64,000 nucleotides of DNA. Source: an uncultured Kocuria sp. GTDB lineage: Bacteria; Actinomycetota; Actinomycetes; Actinomycetales; Micrococcaceae. This document shows, in pieces, positions 17,846 to 29,132 of the stretch (position 1 is the first letter of the stretch; each line of letters begins with the position of its first letter). The notes beneath the pieces were generated by a model. It was not told the origin of the DNA, did no database searches, and was given only the letters and a program-made list of their open reading frames with translations. The stretch covers positions 26,030-90,029 of the forward strand of contig NZ_CANMRA010000018.1 in assembly GCF_947500125.1 (NCBI RefSeq), given 5' to 3'. A program made the position numbers and the translations under genes.

Positions 17846-19115
17846 TGGCGTTCAGCCCCTCCGGCAGGGTGCCGTTGACGAGGTAGTCGCCGAGGGCGCG
17901 GGCGCGGAAGGCGATCGGGTTGTGGGTGGCCACGGTCTGGGCGTTGCGCCAGTGCCGGTCCAGGCCCTTGGCCGTGGACGTGGCGGAGGCGCCCACGGTG
18001 AGGAACAGGTCCTGGGCCGCGCCGAGCGCCAGTTCCGGCACGGTGACCTGGGCGTGCTCCACGGCGATCTCGGACTCGTGCAGCGCCGCCGGGAGGGTGC
18101 CGGTGAACTCCGGCCGGTCGGCGCCGGCCGCTGCGGCGGCGGCGATCCCGGCGTCCAGGGCGCGGGCGGCGTGCAGCACGGTGGCCTCGGCGGCGAAGGC
18201 CTTGGCGGAGATCCGCCCGGTGGCCTCCTGGATCAGCGGGTCCTCCCGGAACGGCAGGCCGAGCCCGGTGTTGAAGGTCCGCCGGCGGCCGGCGATGGTC
18301 TCCACGGCGTCCCGCCGGGCGGCCCGGGCGATGCCGGCCAGCACGGCCAGCAGCACGAGCTGGAAGAAGGCGGCCTCGTGGACGGCCTCCGCGCTGCCGG
18401 CGGTGCGGTCCAGCACGGCATCGTCCGGGACGTGCACCCGCTCGAAGACCGCGGTGCCGGTACCGGTGAGCTTCTGTCCGAAGCCGTCCCAGTCGTCCTC
18501 GAGCGTGACGCCCTCGGCGTCCGTGGCGACGACGGCGAAGCGGCGCCCGTCCTGGCCGTCCAGGGCGGCCGAGACGCGGGTGTAGTCGGCGAAGATCGAG
18601 CCGGTGGCGTAGAACTTCCGGCCGGTGAGCTCCCACCCCCCGGCGGTCCGGGTCAGCACGGTGTTCAGGGTGCCCAGCGCGTTGCCGCCCTTCTCCGTGG
18701 AGGCGTTGCCGACGGTGGCTCCGGCCAGCACCCGCGGATACCAGACCTCCTGGAGCTCCCGGGGCAGGAAGCGCAGGGACTCCACGAAGCCGTGGTGGGA
18801 GCGGTAGAGATGGGCGATGTTGGAGTCGGCCTCGGCCAGGTCGACCAGCAGCCGGGTGAAGTCCTCGAGGCTGACCTCGGGCCCGCCGTGGGCCGCCGGG
18901 ACGCGCAGGGCACCGAATCCGGCGCGGTCCAGCCGTCTGACCTCCGCGTAGGGCAGCTCGCGCTGGAGGTCCCGGGCCAGGGAGCCGGCGGCGATCTCCG
19001 CGAACAGCGGCCGGAAGTGCTCCGTCAGCCCGGCGTAGTCTCCCGGCAGGCCGGCGGTGAGGAACGTGGCGGCGCGGGGATGGGCGATGGTCCTCTCGAC
19101 CGTGCTCGGGGTCAT
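17718..19115 (-). CDS. SfnB/DszC-like acyl-CoA-dehydrogenase-fold flavin monooxygenase
   Basis: The 465-residue protein has the acyl-CoA dehydrogenase fold of the SfnB/DszC branch, with SNIAHLYRSHHGFVE, GNASTEKGGNALGT, the GGWELTGRKFYATGS block and a C-terminal helical region. SfnB-type proteins use reduced flavin to release sulfite from sulfones such as dimethyl sulfone; DszC oxidises dibenzothiophene. The ATG at 19115 has GAGAGGA upstream; longer starts run into the riboswitch. The last ~35 residues are Asp/Ala/Thr repeats that look added. It is first in a three-gene operon behind a SAM-I riboswitch, supporting a role in sulfur acquisition. Confidence 0.88.
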   Translation of the reverse strand: MTPSTVERTIAHPRAATFLTAGLPGDYAGLTEHFRPLFAEIAAGSLARDLQRELPYAEVRRLDRAGFGALRVPAAHGGPEVSLEDFTRLLVDLAEADSNIAHLYRSHHGFVESLRFLPRELQEVWYPRVLAGATVGNASTEKGGNALGTLNTVLTRTAGGWELTGRKFYATGSIFADYTRVSAALDGQDGRRFAVVATDAEGVTLEDDWDGFGQKLTGTGTAVFERVHVPDDAVLDRTAGSAEAVHEAAFFQLVLLAVLAGIARAARRDAVETIAGRRRTFNTGLGLPFREDPLIQEATGRISAKAFAAEATVLHAARALDAGIAAAAAAGADRPEFTGTLPAALHESEIAVEHAQVTVPELALGAAQDLFLTVGASATSTAKGLDRHWRNAQTVATHNPIAFRARALGDYLVNGTLPEGLNAIGDARTDATADATADATTGATTGARADARTDGTADADRTPGA

Positions 19116-19230
19116 GCGGTGGTCCTCTCGGTCGCACCGAGGATTGCCGGTCGGCCAGTCGCGCCAGGGGCAGGTCCGGTGACGGCAGCGCCGGAGGCTG
19201 ACGTCACGGACCGACTGCAGATCCGGGATC

Positions 19231-19321
19231 TCCATCGGTTCTGGCAGTAGCACCCTGACCCCTCAGGAGGGCGGGTTGCTGCGGTGTCGTCGAGCCAGAT
19301 CTCTCAACCGCTCTGAATGGG
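19231..19321 (-). promoter_or_regulatory. SAM-I (S-box) riboswitch of the organosulfur operon
   Basis: On the minus strand the leader shows AGAGCGGTTGAGAGA, then GGCTCGACGACACCGCAGCA followed by ACC, a variable P3 arm, and GGTGCTACTGCCAG. These blocks match the actinobacterial SAM-I aptamer in order and spacing. The outer strands CCAT and ATGG can pair as P1. The aptamer ends about 115 bases before the first ATG, leaving room for an expression platform. High SAM would be expected to reduce expression. Confidence 0.85.
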
Positions 19322-19360
19322 GCGCTTGCCATGGGATCAGACCGCCCGGTCCGAGGCCAA

Positions 19361-19386
19361 CCGGATGACGGGCGCACGTCATCCGG
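19361..19386. promoter_or_regulatory. Perfect 10-bp inverted repeat upstream of the SAM riboswitch
   Basis: CCGGATGACG and CGTCATCCGG are separated by 6 bases. On the minus strand this could terminate the thiamine operon, whose last gene ends at 19547, or act as an operator for the sulfur operon. Next to it, 19387-19405 holds a second palindrome-like block (TGTCACGATGACGTCACA). Confidence 0.5.
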
Positions 19387-19546
19387 TGTCACGATGACGT
19401 CACAGACGGTCACGTCCTCGGGAGTGATGTATCGGTCCGGTGCGGCACGCCGTCCGCCGAGGACAGGAAGAGGACGAGAAGAGGTCAGGAAGTGGTCGAG
19501 AGGAGGACAGCAGGAGCAGGGCTGCAGATCAGGCCGGGAGATCGGC

Positions 19547-21867
<2,321 letters not shown>

Positions 21868-21871
<4 letters not shown>

Positions 21872-23232
21872 CGGGTGCTCCTGCTCCGGGGACCGGGCCC
21901 GGCCGCGGCCGGTGCGGGGTCCCCTGGACGGGCCTCGACGGGGCGGTCGAAGCGGTGCGGGTCGGTGGTGGCGAGGTGCTCGGCGTCGGCGGCCGGATCG
22001 GGCCCGGCTCCTCCGGCCACGAGCTGGGCGGCGAGCCGCGCGGCCAGCGGGGCCAGCAGGACGCCGTGACGGAAGTAGCCGGTGGAGACGACGAGCCCCG
22101 GCACGGGCGTGCCGTCGAGGTCGTGGACCCGGCCGAGGTACGGGATGTCGTCCGGGGTGGCGGGCCGGGCGCGGGCCAGCACCTCGAGGAGTTCGAGGTC
22201 GGCGACGCCGGGCACGAGCGCCTGGGCGTCGCGCAGCAGCCGGAACACTCCGCCGGCGCTGGGCCCGGTCAGGTCGTCCTCGCGGGAGGTCGCCCCGATC
22301 ACCACGGTCCCGTCGGTCCGGGGCACCAGGTAGACGGGCGTCCCGTGGACCAGGCCGCGGACGGTGCGCTCGAGCAGGGCCGGAGTCCCGGCGGGGACCC
22401 GGGTGCGCAGGATGTCCCCGTGCACCGGGCGCAGGGGCGGGTGCCAGTCCTCCGGCAGCCCGTCGAGGTCGTCGAGGCCCGCGCCCGGGGCGAGAACGGT
22501 CCAGGTCGCCGAGACCATCCCGCCGCCGGCCAGCCGGACCCCGGTCGCGGCGCCCTCGGCGCTGCGGCGCAGCCCCGTGGCGAGACCGTGGACGAGGCGG
22601 GCCGGTCCGCCGTCGCGCGCGCCCGGGAACCCGGGGGGCTCGGCGATTCCCGGGGGCACCGGGAGCTCCGGGGCGGTGAGGGCGGCGAGCAGCCCGGCCA
22701 CGAGGCGGCGCGGGTCCACCTGGTGGTCGTCGGGGATCCGGAACGCGGCGGACAGCCGCGGGCTCAGCGCCGGCTCGAGGGCCCGGGCGTCGCGCAGGGT
22801 CAGCTGCTCCACGGTCATGCCGTGGCGTCGCTGCAGCTCGCGGAGGTCCGCCAGGGCCTGCCGGTCGGCGGCATCCACGCCGCAGACCAGGGTCTCGGTG
22901 GCCCGGTGCCCCACCGTCCCGCCGGCGGCCTGCTCGAGGGCGGCCACGAACGCCGGGTACTCGGCGGCCGAGGCGGTCATGAGGGGGTACAGGGCTTCCT
23001 GCTGGTACTGCACCTCGCTGACCGGGGCGAGCATCCCGGCGGCCGCACGGCTGGCGCCGGAGCCCGGCTCGGGGTCCACCACGACCACGGAGCGGCCGCG
23101 GCGGCGCAGCTCCCAGGCGGTGGCCAGGCCGATCACCCCGGCGCCGACCACGGCGACGTCGGCCCGGACGTGCTCGGGCTGCCCGGCCAGCGGGTGGGGT
23201 GCGGTCGTCGGTGCGGGGTGCGCAGAAGTCAC
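21868..23232 (-). CDS. thiO: Glycine oxidase (thiamine biosynthesis)
   Basis: This 454-residue FAD enzyme converts glycine to dehydroglycine, used by ThiG. It has the dinucleotide fold [21 protein letters not shown], the [18 protein letters not shown] block and the C-terminal [18 protein letters not shown]. At 454 residues it is somewhat longer than typical ThiO (~370-400), mainly by Pro/Ala-rich terminal tails. It is first in the thiOSGF operon, directly behind the TPP riboswitch. Confidence 0.94.
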
Positions 23233-23243
23233 TCGGACTGTCC

Positions 23244-23324
23244 TTTCCTACGGCGGCATGACCCGCATCAGGTGTGGCGGTCGGCGCTGGACGCCCTCTC
23301 AGCCCCCGGTGGGGCTCCCGCAGA
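23244..23324 (-). promoter_or_regulatory. TPP riboswitch (THI element) upstream of thiO
   Basis: The minus strand reads GCGGGAGCCCC, GGGGGCTGAGAGGG, then ACCTGATGCGGGTCATGCCG followed by CCGTAGGA, which are the conserved blocks of the TPP aptamer in the right order. The thiO ATG is 12 bases past the aptamer, so repression probably blocks ribosome access or stops transcription early. The divergent thiE begins only ~23 bases from the other side. Confidence 0.92.
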
Positions 23325-23346
23325 ACTGCTGACCTATCATCAGCGT

Positions 23347-24066
23347 GTGACCCAGTCTACCCGTGACGCCTCCGCCCCCGCCGAGTCCACCCTGCGAGCG
23401 GCGCGGGCGGCGAAGCTCCTCGCCGCCCGGCTGTACGTGTGCACGGATGCCCGCCGGGACCGGGGAGACCTCGAGGAGTTCCTGCACGCGGCGTACGCCG
23501 GGGGCGCGACCATCGTCCAGCTGCGGGACAAGAGCATCGACGCGGACGAGGAGATCGCCGCGCTGGAACTGCTGGGCCGGGTCGCCGCCGAGTACGACGG
23601 CCTGTTCGCCGTCAACGACCGCGCCGACATCGCCGCGCTCGTGGGCGCCGACGTGTTCCACGTGGGCCAGCACGATCTCTCTCCCGCTCAGGCCCGGCAG
23701 CTGCTGGGCCCCGACGTGCTGATCGGGCGCTCCACCCACGACCTCGGACAGGCCACGGCGGCGCTCGAGGACCCGGACGTCGACTACTTCTGCACGGGCC
23801 CCGTCTGGGCCACGCCCACCAAGCCGGGGCGCCCCGCCACCGGGCTGGAGTTCGTCCGCGCGGTCGCCGAGCTCACGGAGGCCCGGCTGGCCGCGGACCC
23901 GGAGGTCCTGCCCGTGCCGTGGTTCGCCATCGGCGGCATCGACGAGCCGCGGCTCCCCCAGGTGCTGGCGGCCGGGGCGCGCGGCGTCGTCGTCGTCCGG
24001 GCCGTCACCCAGGCCCCCGATCCCCGCGTTGCCGCGGGGCAGCTGCGCAGCCTGCTCCCCGCCTGA
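23347..24066 (+). CDS. thiE: Thiamine-phosphate synthase
   Basis: This 239-residue TIM-barrel enzyme joins hydroxymethylpyrimidine diphosphate and thiazole phosphate. Signature blocks are [49 protein letters not shown] and [16 protein letters not shown]. The GTG at 23347 is the best start because the riboswitch leader lies immediately upstream on the other strand. It faces away from thiOSGF. Its own leader is too short for a second aptamer, so its control must come from the shared promoter region or be constitutive. Confidence 0.95.
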   Translation: MTQSTRDASAPAESTLRAARAAKLLAARLYVCTDARRDRGDLEEFLHAAYAGGATIVQLRDKSIDADEEIAALELLGRVAAEYDGLFAVNDRADIAALVGADVFHVGQHDLSPAQARQLLGPDVLIGRSTHDLGQATAALEDPDVDYFCTGPVWATPTKPGRPATGLEFVRAVAELTEARLAADPEVLPVPWFAIGGIDEPRLPQVLAAGARGVVVVRAVTQAPDPRVAAGQLRSLLPA

Positions 24067-24154
24067 ACCCGGCCCGGGTCCCCCTCCGGTTCCCCGCCTC
24101 CGCACAGCACGTTCTGAGAGCATGGACCCACGGACGACGACGGAGAGGTGGCCC

Positions 24155-25207
24155 ATGGACCCCGAGCTCGACCCCCAGGTGCGGCACGCGGTGGAGCGGC
24201 CCGCGGAGACCGCCCGTGGCCCGGAGGACGTGCAGCTGCGCGTCCGGCTGGCCGGTGAGCCGGCCCGCCGCGCGCTCGGCACCCACTGGGAGCAGGGCGT
24301 TCCGGAGGACGCCGCGCCGAGCGACGACCGGCTCGCCGCGGCCGTGCTGCTCGCCACCCTCTTCGGCGACACCTTCTGGCTCGAGCGCGCCGCCCGGCTC
24401 CCCAGCGACGTGCCGGGGTGCCCGTCCGCGCCGCCGAGCGGGCTGCTGGAGCTGACCCGGGTGCCGGGCGCCCGGGCGGCCCTGGCCGCCGTGCTGGAGC
24501 GCCCGCTGCTGACCGGGCTCCTGGAGTGGGGCACCAACCCCCTGCCGGAGCAGCCTCCGCTCGCCGTGGCGCGGGCCGCGCGGGACCTGGGCGTTCCCGA
24601 CGACGGGCGCGTCTACAAGGTGGTGCGCCGCCGCGCCGAGCGCTTCCTGGCGCGGGAGCACGACGGCTCCGAGCCGCTCGAGCAGTTCGTGACCCTGCTG
24701 ACCCAGGCGGAGCGGGGCCACCGCGAGGACGGGCCCGTGCTCTCGGGCGAAACTTTGCCCCCGGCGCCCCCGCCGGCGTCGGGTCCGACTGCGGGGCCGC
24801 CGACCTCCCCGGCTCCGCCCGCGGCCGGTGGGCACGGTCCGGGCACGGCGGCACCGGATGCCCCCCTCGCGGGCTCGCCCGAGGCCCCCCGGTGGGGCGT
24901 GAGTCCCGCGACACCGGCTCCGCCGCCGCCGGGGCAGTTCCCGGGGCAGAGCGGTCCCGGCCAGGGTGCTCCCGGGTACGGCGCCCCTGGGTACGGCGCC
25001 CCTGGGTACGGCGCGGAGGAGCAGCCGCCCGCAGGACCGGGTACGGGCGGGCAGGGTCCCTCCGGGCCGGTGTTCGGCCCCGGCCCGGGCGGCTGGCCGC
25101 CGCGCCCGGCCGAGCCCGAGGAGGACGACTCCGACAACCTCAAGGCGTGGGGCATCGTCTTCCTGGTGATCCTGGGCGTCATCGCCGCCCTGATCTTCAT
25201 CCTCTGA
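24155..25207 (+). CDS. Tail-anchored Pro/Gly-rich protein of unknown function
   Basis: I do not recognise the family. From the ATG at 24155 (GGAGAGGTGGCCC upstream) the protein has 350 residues. Residues ~1-200 look folded and helical and contain repeated Arg/Ala/Leu segments. Residues ~205-325 are rich in Pro, Gly and Ala and include three GYGAP units encoded by a 15-bp repeat at about 24971-25018. The C-terminus is one hydrophobic helix (LKAWGIVFLVILGVIAALIF) with almost nothing after it. This suggests a cytoplasmic domain anchored by its tail in the membrane. An ATG at 24122 is a weaker alternative start. Confidence 0.8.
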   Translation: MDPELDPQVRHAVERPAETARGPEDVQLRVRLAGEPARRALGTHWEQGVPEDAAPSDDRLAAAVLLATLFGDTFWLERAARLPSDVPGCPSAPPSGLLELTRVPGARAALAAVLERPLLTGLLEWGTNPLPEQPPLAVARAARDLGVPDDGRVYKVVRRRAERFLAREHDGSEPLEQFVTLLTQAERGHREDGPVLSGETLPPAPPPASGPTAGPPTSPAPPAAGGHGPGTAAPDAPLAGSPEAPRWGVSPATPAPPPPGQFPGQSGPGQGAPGYGAPGYGAPGYGAEEQPPAGPGTGGQGPSGPVFGPGPGGWPPRPAEPEEDDSDNLKAWGIVFLVILGVIAALIFIL

Positions 25208-25344
25208 CCGCCGCTCCGGCCACTGCCCGGCCGCGGGTCCGCCCGGGCGGTGGCCCCGGCGGCCCGGGCGGTGGTCCCGGGCCCGGGACCACCTCCGCCG
25301 CCAGGCATTCCACCCGCTGGGAAGGACGACCGTCGGGAATTTAC

Positions 25345-25373
25345 TTGCGTCGGAAAGCTTCTCGGGCTACAGT
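25345..25373 (+). promoter_or_regulatory. Sigma70-like promoter of the VOC gene
   Basis: TTGCGT and TACAGT are separated by exactly 17 bases, in a locally AT-richer stretch, 50-77 bases ahead of the first candidate ATG. Confidence 0.6.
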
Positions 25374-25422
25374 TGGGGACACATCAACCAATGCGCTGCC
25401 CATGCCGACGGAGAACCCCGAG

Positions 25423-26334
25423 ATGCCGATCTTTCCCCAGAACCCCGCCCCCGAGAGCCTGACGAAGCGCGCCGCGGAGGACCTGCTGTCCGCCGGCACC
25501 CGGATGGGCGCCGTGGAGCTGCTGGTCTCCGATCTGGACACGATGGTCGCCTACTACTCGGACGCCGTCACCCTCGACGTGCTCGCCCACGCCGGGGACA
25601 CCGCGGTGCTGGGCCGGGACGGCCGGACGGTCGTGCGGCTGCGCCAGGTCAAGGAGCTCCCGCCGGCCCGCCGCGGGCAGGCCGGGCTGTTCCACACCGC
25701 CGTCGTCTTCGAGGACGAGCCCGCCCTCGCCGCGGCCCTGGCGTCCGTGGCGAGCGTGGCGCCCCGCTCCTTAACCGGCAGCGCCGACCACCTCTACAGC
25801 CAGGCCTTCTACTTCGATGACCCCGAGGGCAACGGCGTGGAGCTCTACACCGACCGGCCCCGCGACACGTGGCGGCGGGAGCCCAGCGGCCTCCTGACGC
25901 TGGCCTCGAACCCCTTGGACCCGAACGGCTTCCTGCAGGAGCACCTGGCCGATCGGGACGGGCGGCGCCCGGCGGCGCCGCCTGCCACCCTGGGCCACGT
26001 GCACCTGCAGGTGGGCGACATCCCGCTGGGCCGGCAGTTCTACGTGGACGTCCTGGGCTTCGAGGTGATGAGCGACATCGGCTCCGCGCTGTTCATCGCC
26101 GCCGGCGGCTACCACCACCACATCGCGCTCAACACCTGGCAGAGCGCCGGGGCGGGCCCGCGGGCGGCCTCGCTGGGGCTGGGCCAGGTCAACATCGACC
26201 TGCCGGGCGCCGACGACGTCGCGGCCCTCGAGTCCCGGCTCGCGGACCACCGGATCCCCACCCGGCACGACGGCGCCGTGCTGCGCTTCGAGGACCCCTG
26301 GAACACCCTGATCCAGGTGGGCGTCGCCGCCTGA
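25423..26334 (+). CDS. Two-domain VOC-family protein (CatE-like ring-cleavage dioxygenase fold)
   Basis: The 303-residue protein contains two vicinal-oxygen-chelate domains. Domain one covers ~20-135 (MGAVELLVSDLDTMVAYY, LFHTAVVF, VELYTDRP). Domain two covers ~165-300 (LGHVHLQVGD, YHHHIALNTW, ENPWNTLIQV-like end FEDPWNTLIQVGV). This layout and length match CatE/YfiE-type catechol-2,3-dioxygenase homologues, and histidines and glutamates sit at metal-ligand positions. The real substrate is unknown and a lactoylglutathione-lyase-like or resistance role is possible. The ATG at 25423 has GGAG at the right distance; an in-frame ATG at 25402 is possible. It stands alone between a promoter and a terminator. 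Confidence 0.85.
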   Translation: MPIFPQNPAPESLTKRAAEDLLSAGTRMGAVELLVSDLDTMVAYYSDAVTLDVLAHAGDTAVLGRDGRTVVRLRQVKELPPARRGQAGLFHTAVVFEDEPALAAALASVASVAPRSLTGSADHLYSQAFYFDDPEGNGVELYTDRPRDTWRREPSGLLTLASNPLDPNGFLQEHLADRDGRRPAAPPATLGHVHLQVGDIPLGRQFYVDVLGFEVMSDIGSALFIAAGGYHHHIALNTWQSAGAGPRAASLGLGQVNIDLPGADDVAALESRLADHRIPTRHDGAVLRFEDPWNTLIQVGVAA

Positions 26335-26356
26335 GGACCCGAAGCGCCTCCGGCAC

Positions 26357-26399
26357 GAGAGCGTGCCCCCGTCCCGGTCCGGAACGGGGGCACGCTCTC
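26357..26399. terminator. Bidirectional terminator between VOC gene and madM
   Basis: A perfect 16-bp stem (GAGAGCGTGCCCCCGT at 26357-26372 against 26384-26399) lies between two converging genes, 22 bases after one stop and 26 before the other. Confidence 0.8.
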
Positions 26400-26424
26400 C
26401 TGAGCTGCCGGGCAGTCCGGCGGC

Positions 26425-27189
26425 TCAGCCGCCGGTGAGGAACACCAGGGCGAAGTAGAAGACCGAGGGCACCAGCAGGACCCCCATCCCCGTGAAGAAG
26501 GTCGCGGTCATGGCGCCGTAGGGCACGAGCCGCTTGTCGGTGGCGGCCAGTCCGCCGGCCACCCCGGACGTGGTGCCCATCAGCCCGCCGTACGCCATGG
26601 CCGACTTGTAGTTGTCGAGCCTGATCAGCGGGGCGATGAACGGCGTGCCGACCATGACGACCACGGACTTGACCAGCCCGGCCGCGACGCTGAGCGCGAT
26701 GACCTCGCTGCTGGCGCCCAGCGCCGTCCCGGTGACCGGACCGACGATGTAGGTGGCCGCGCCGCCCCCGATGGTCGCCATGCTGACGGGGTCGGTGTAC
26801 CCGAAGGCGGCGGCGATCGCCGCGCCGACGATGGCCGAGACGAAGACGCCCAGCAGGACGGCGAGCACTCCGGTGACCCCCGCCTTCTTGATCACGGCCA
26901 GGTCCACCCCGTAGGCGGTCGAGACGATGGCGAAGTCGCGCAGCATGGAGCCGCCCATGAGGCCGAGGCCGGCGAAGATCGCGATGTCCGCCAGGCCGCG
27001 CTCGCCCCCGGTGTGGAGGCCGCCGAAGTAGGCGAGGACGAGACCCACCGTGATGGCGATGGCCGAGCCCTGGAGCCGGCCGCGGGTCAGCTTCCGGGAG
27101 AAGTAGTTCGAGACCAGGATGAGCACCCCGACCACGAGGAACGCGAAGACGAGGCCGTTGCCCTCCAGCACTCCGGCGATGACGTCCAT
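26425..27189 (-). CDS. madM: Malonate transporter subunit MadM
   Basis: This 254-residue membrane protein has about eight hydrophobic helices and glycine-rich motifs such as MATIGGGAATYIVGPVTGTA and GGLMGTTSGVAGGLAATDK, which belong to the MadM subunit of the two-component malonate:sodium symporter. It starts one base inside the madL stop (TGATG), and both are followed upstream by matB and matA, so malonate is the likely substrate. It is the last gene of the operon, ending at the bidirectional terminator. Confidence 0.92.
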   Translation of the reverse strand: MDVIAGVLEGNGLVFAFLVVGVLILVSNYFSRKLTRGRLQGSAIAITVGLVLAYFGGLHTGGERGLADIAIFAGLGLMGGSMLRDFAIVSTAYGVDLAVIKKAGVTGVLAVLLGVFVSAIVGAAIAAAFGYTDPVSMATIGGGAATYIVGPVTGTALGASSEVIALSVAAGLVKSVVVMVGTPFIAPLIRLDNYKSAMAYGGLMGTTSGVAGGLAATDKRLVPYGAMTATFFTGMGVLLVPSVFYFALVFLTGG

Positions 27190-27596
27190 CAGGAGACCTC
27201 CGCCATCGTCTTGTCCTGCTCCAGGGGAGGCAGCGGCTCCGCCTGCCCTCCGATCCGGGCGAGCACGGGCACCAGCGCGGCCCCGGCGACGATCGCCGCC
27301 AGGCCGACCAGCAGCGCCATGGGGCCGCCCGTCACGGCGGAGACCACATTCTGCGTGGCCGCCATGGCCACCACGATCGGGATGTACATCGCACTCCAGA
27401 AGAACACCCCGTGCTCGGTCGCCGAGGGCAGCATGCCGGCCCGGCGCATCCGGTGGGTGACGAGGACGAGCAGGACCATCGCGAAGCCGACGCCGCCCAC
27501 ATTGGCGTCGACCCCCATCAACAGTCCCAGGAATTCACCGATGAGCATTCCCGTCAGGAAGCACCCGGCCAGTACTGCTACGCCTGTGATGATCAT
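27189..27596 (-). CDS. madL: Malonate transporter subunit MadL
   Basis: The 135-residue small subunit of the malonate transporter has four predicted membrane helices. Characteristic segments are GMLIGEFLGLLMGVDANVGG and FWSAMYIPIVVAMAATQNVV. It acts with MadM in the membrane. It is nine bases downstream of matB and coupled to madM by a TGATG overlap. Confidence 0.92.
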   Translation of the reverse strand: MIITGVAVLAGCFLTGMLIGEFLGLLMGVDANVGGVGFAMVLLVLVTHRMRRAGMLPSATEHGVFFWSAMYIPIVVAMAATQNVVSAVTGGPMALLVGLAAIVAGAALVPVLARIGGQAEPLPPLEQDKTMAEVS

Positions 27597-27605
27597 GGTC
27601 GCCCC

Positions 27606-29132
27606 TCAGCTCCTCGGTCCGGTCGGTGCCTGCTGGAACAGCGCCGCATGCTCCTGGCGCAGCGCTGCCTTCTGGATCTTGCCCATGACGTTCCGCGGCA
27701 GCTCCTCGGCGAACTCGACCGTTCGCGGCTGCTTGAACCGCGCCAGGCGCGGCCGGATGGTCTCGAGGATCTCCTCCGCGTCGGCGGGGGCGTCACCCTG
27801 AGGGACGACGACGGCGATGGGCGCCTCCCCGAGATCGGGGTGCGGCACGCCGACGACCGCCGACTCCCGCACCGCGGGGTGCTCGTCGATGAGCTCCTCG
27901 ATCTCCTTGGGATAGATGTTGTAGCCGCCCGAGATGATGAGGTCCTTGTCCCGTCCGACGATGGCGAGATAGCCGTCGTCGTCGATCACGCCCAGGTCCC
28001 CGGTGATGAAGTACCCGTCCTCGGTGAACTCCTCGGCGGTCTTCTCCGGCTTGTCCCAGTACTCCCGGAAGACGTTGGGGCCGGCGACCTGGATCGAGCC
28101 GACCTCTCCGGCGGGAAGCTCCGTGGTCGTCCCGCGCTCGACCACGCGGATGCTGATGCCCGGCAGGGGCGGACCGACTGTTCCGGCCCTGCGCTCCCCG
28201 GCGTACGGGTTGGAGCACATCATGCCGGTCTCGGTCATGCCGTAGCGCTCGAGGATGGCGTGGCCGGTGCGGTCCTGCCACTCGTGGTGGGTCTCCGCGG
28301 TCAGGGGTGCGGACCCGCTGACGAACAGCCGCATGGTCCGCGTGCGCTCGGCCGTCAGGTCCGGGTGCCGGAGCAGACGCGTGTAGAACGTGGGCACCCC
28401 CATGAGCACCGTGGAGTCGGGCATCAGGTCGAGGACCGCCTGCGGATCGAACTTCGGCAGGAAGTGCATGGTGGCCCCGGTGGTCACCGACATGTTGACG
28501 GCCACGAAGAGCCCGTGGATGTGGAAGATCGGCAGCGCGTGGATGAGCACGTCGTCGTGCGTGTACTGCCACGCCTCGGTCAGGGTGGCGCAGTTGCTGG
28601 CGAGGTTGCGGTGGGTCAGCACGGCACCCTTGGAGCGCCCGGTCGTGCCCGAGGTGTAGAGGATGGCCGCGGGCGCGTCGAGGTCGACCGCGACCGGGGG
28701 CGCCGGGCGGGCGTCCTGCTGCTCGAAGAGCGTGCCGGTCCGGTGGGGGCCCATCGACACGAAGGAGACGCCGTCGGGGCTGCCCCCGGCCAGTTCCTCC
28801 TCCTCACCGGGACTGCAGACGAACAGGGCCGGCCGGGAGTCCTCGACGAAGTACTGGAGCTCGCTGCCGGTGTACGCCGTGTTGAGGGGCAGGTAGATCG
28901 CGCCGACCCGCAGGGTGGCCAGGTAGAGCGCGATGACCTCGGGCAGCTTCTCGGCCTTGACCGCGACCCGGTCGCCGGGGCGCACGCCGAGCGCGGTCAG
29001 GGTTCCGGCGAGCTCCTCGGTCAGCTCGTGCATCGCGGCGTAGGTCAGCCGGCGCCCGTCCGCCTCGACGGTGAGCGCCTTCTCACCGTGCCTTTCCACG
29101 GCGTCCTCGAACAGCTGGTGGATGGTCTTCAT
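27606..29132 (-). CDS. matB: Malonate-CoA ligase (acyl-CoA synthetase family)
   Basis: This 508-residue adenylate-forming enzyme makes malonyl-CoA from malonate, ATP and CoA. It has the phosphate loop AAILYTSGTTGRSKGAVLTH, the ERYGMTETGM motif, the hinge GYFITGDLGVIDDDGYLAI and the C-terminal catalytic lysine in GKIQKAALRQ. Placement between malonyl-CoA decarboxylase and the malonate transporter identifies the substrate. Its ATG overlaps the matA stop (ATGA). Confidence 0.93.
   Translation of the reverse strand: MKTIHQLFEDAVERHGEKALTVEADGRRLTYAAMHELTEELAGTLTALGVRPGDRVAVKAEKLPEVIALYLATLRVGAIYLPLNTAYTGSELQYFVEDSRPALFVCSPGEEEELAGGSPDGVSFVSMGPHRTGTLFEQQDARPAPPVAVDLDAPAAILYTSGTTGRSKGAVLTHRNLASNCATLTEAWQYTHDDVLIHALPIFHIHGLFVAVNMSVTTGATMHFLPKFDPQAVLDLMPDSTVLMGVPTFYTRLLRHPDLTAERTRTMRLFVSGSAPLTAETHHEWQDRTGHAILERYGMTETGMMCSNPYAGERRAGTVGPPLPGISIRVVERGTTTELPAGEVGSIQVAGPNVFREYWDKPEKTAEEFTEDGYFITGDLGVIDDDGYLAIVGRDKDLIISGGYNIYPKEIEELIDEHPAVRESAVVGVPHPDLGEAPIAVVVPQGDAPADAEEILETIRPRLARFKQPRTVEFAEELPRNVMGKIQKAALRQEHAALFQQAPTGPRS

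Noticed and set aside
24690..25330. Promoter or GC-skew signals in the Pro/Gly-rich coding end
   Set aside because: Explained by codon repetition in the linker region.
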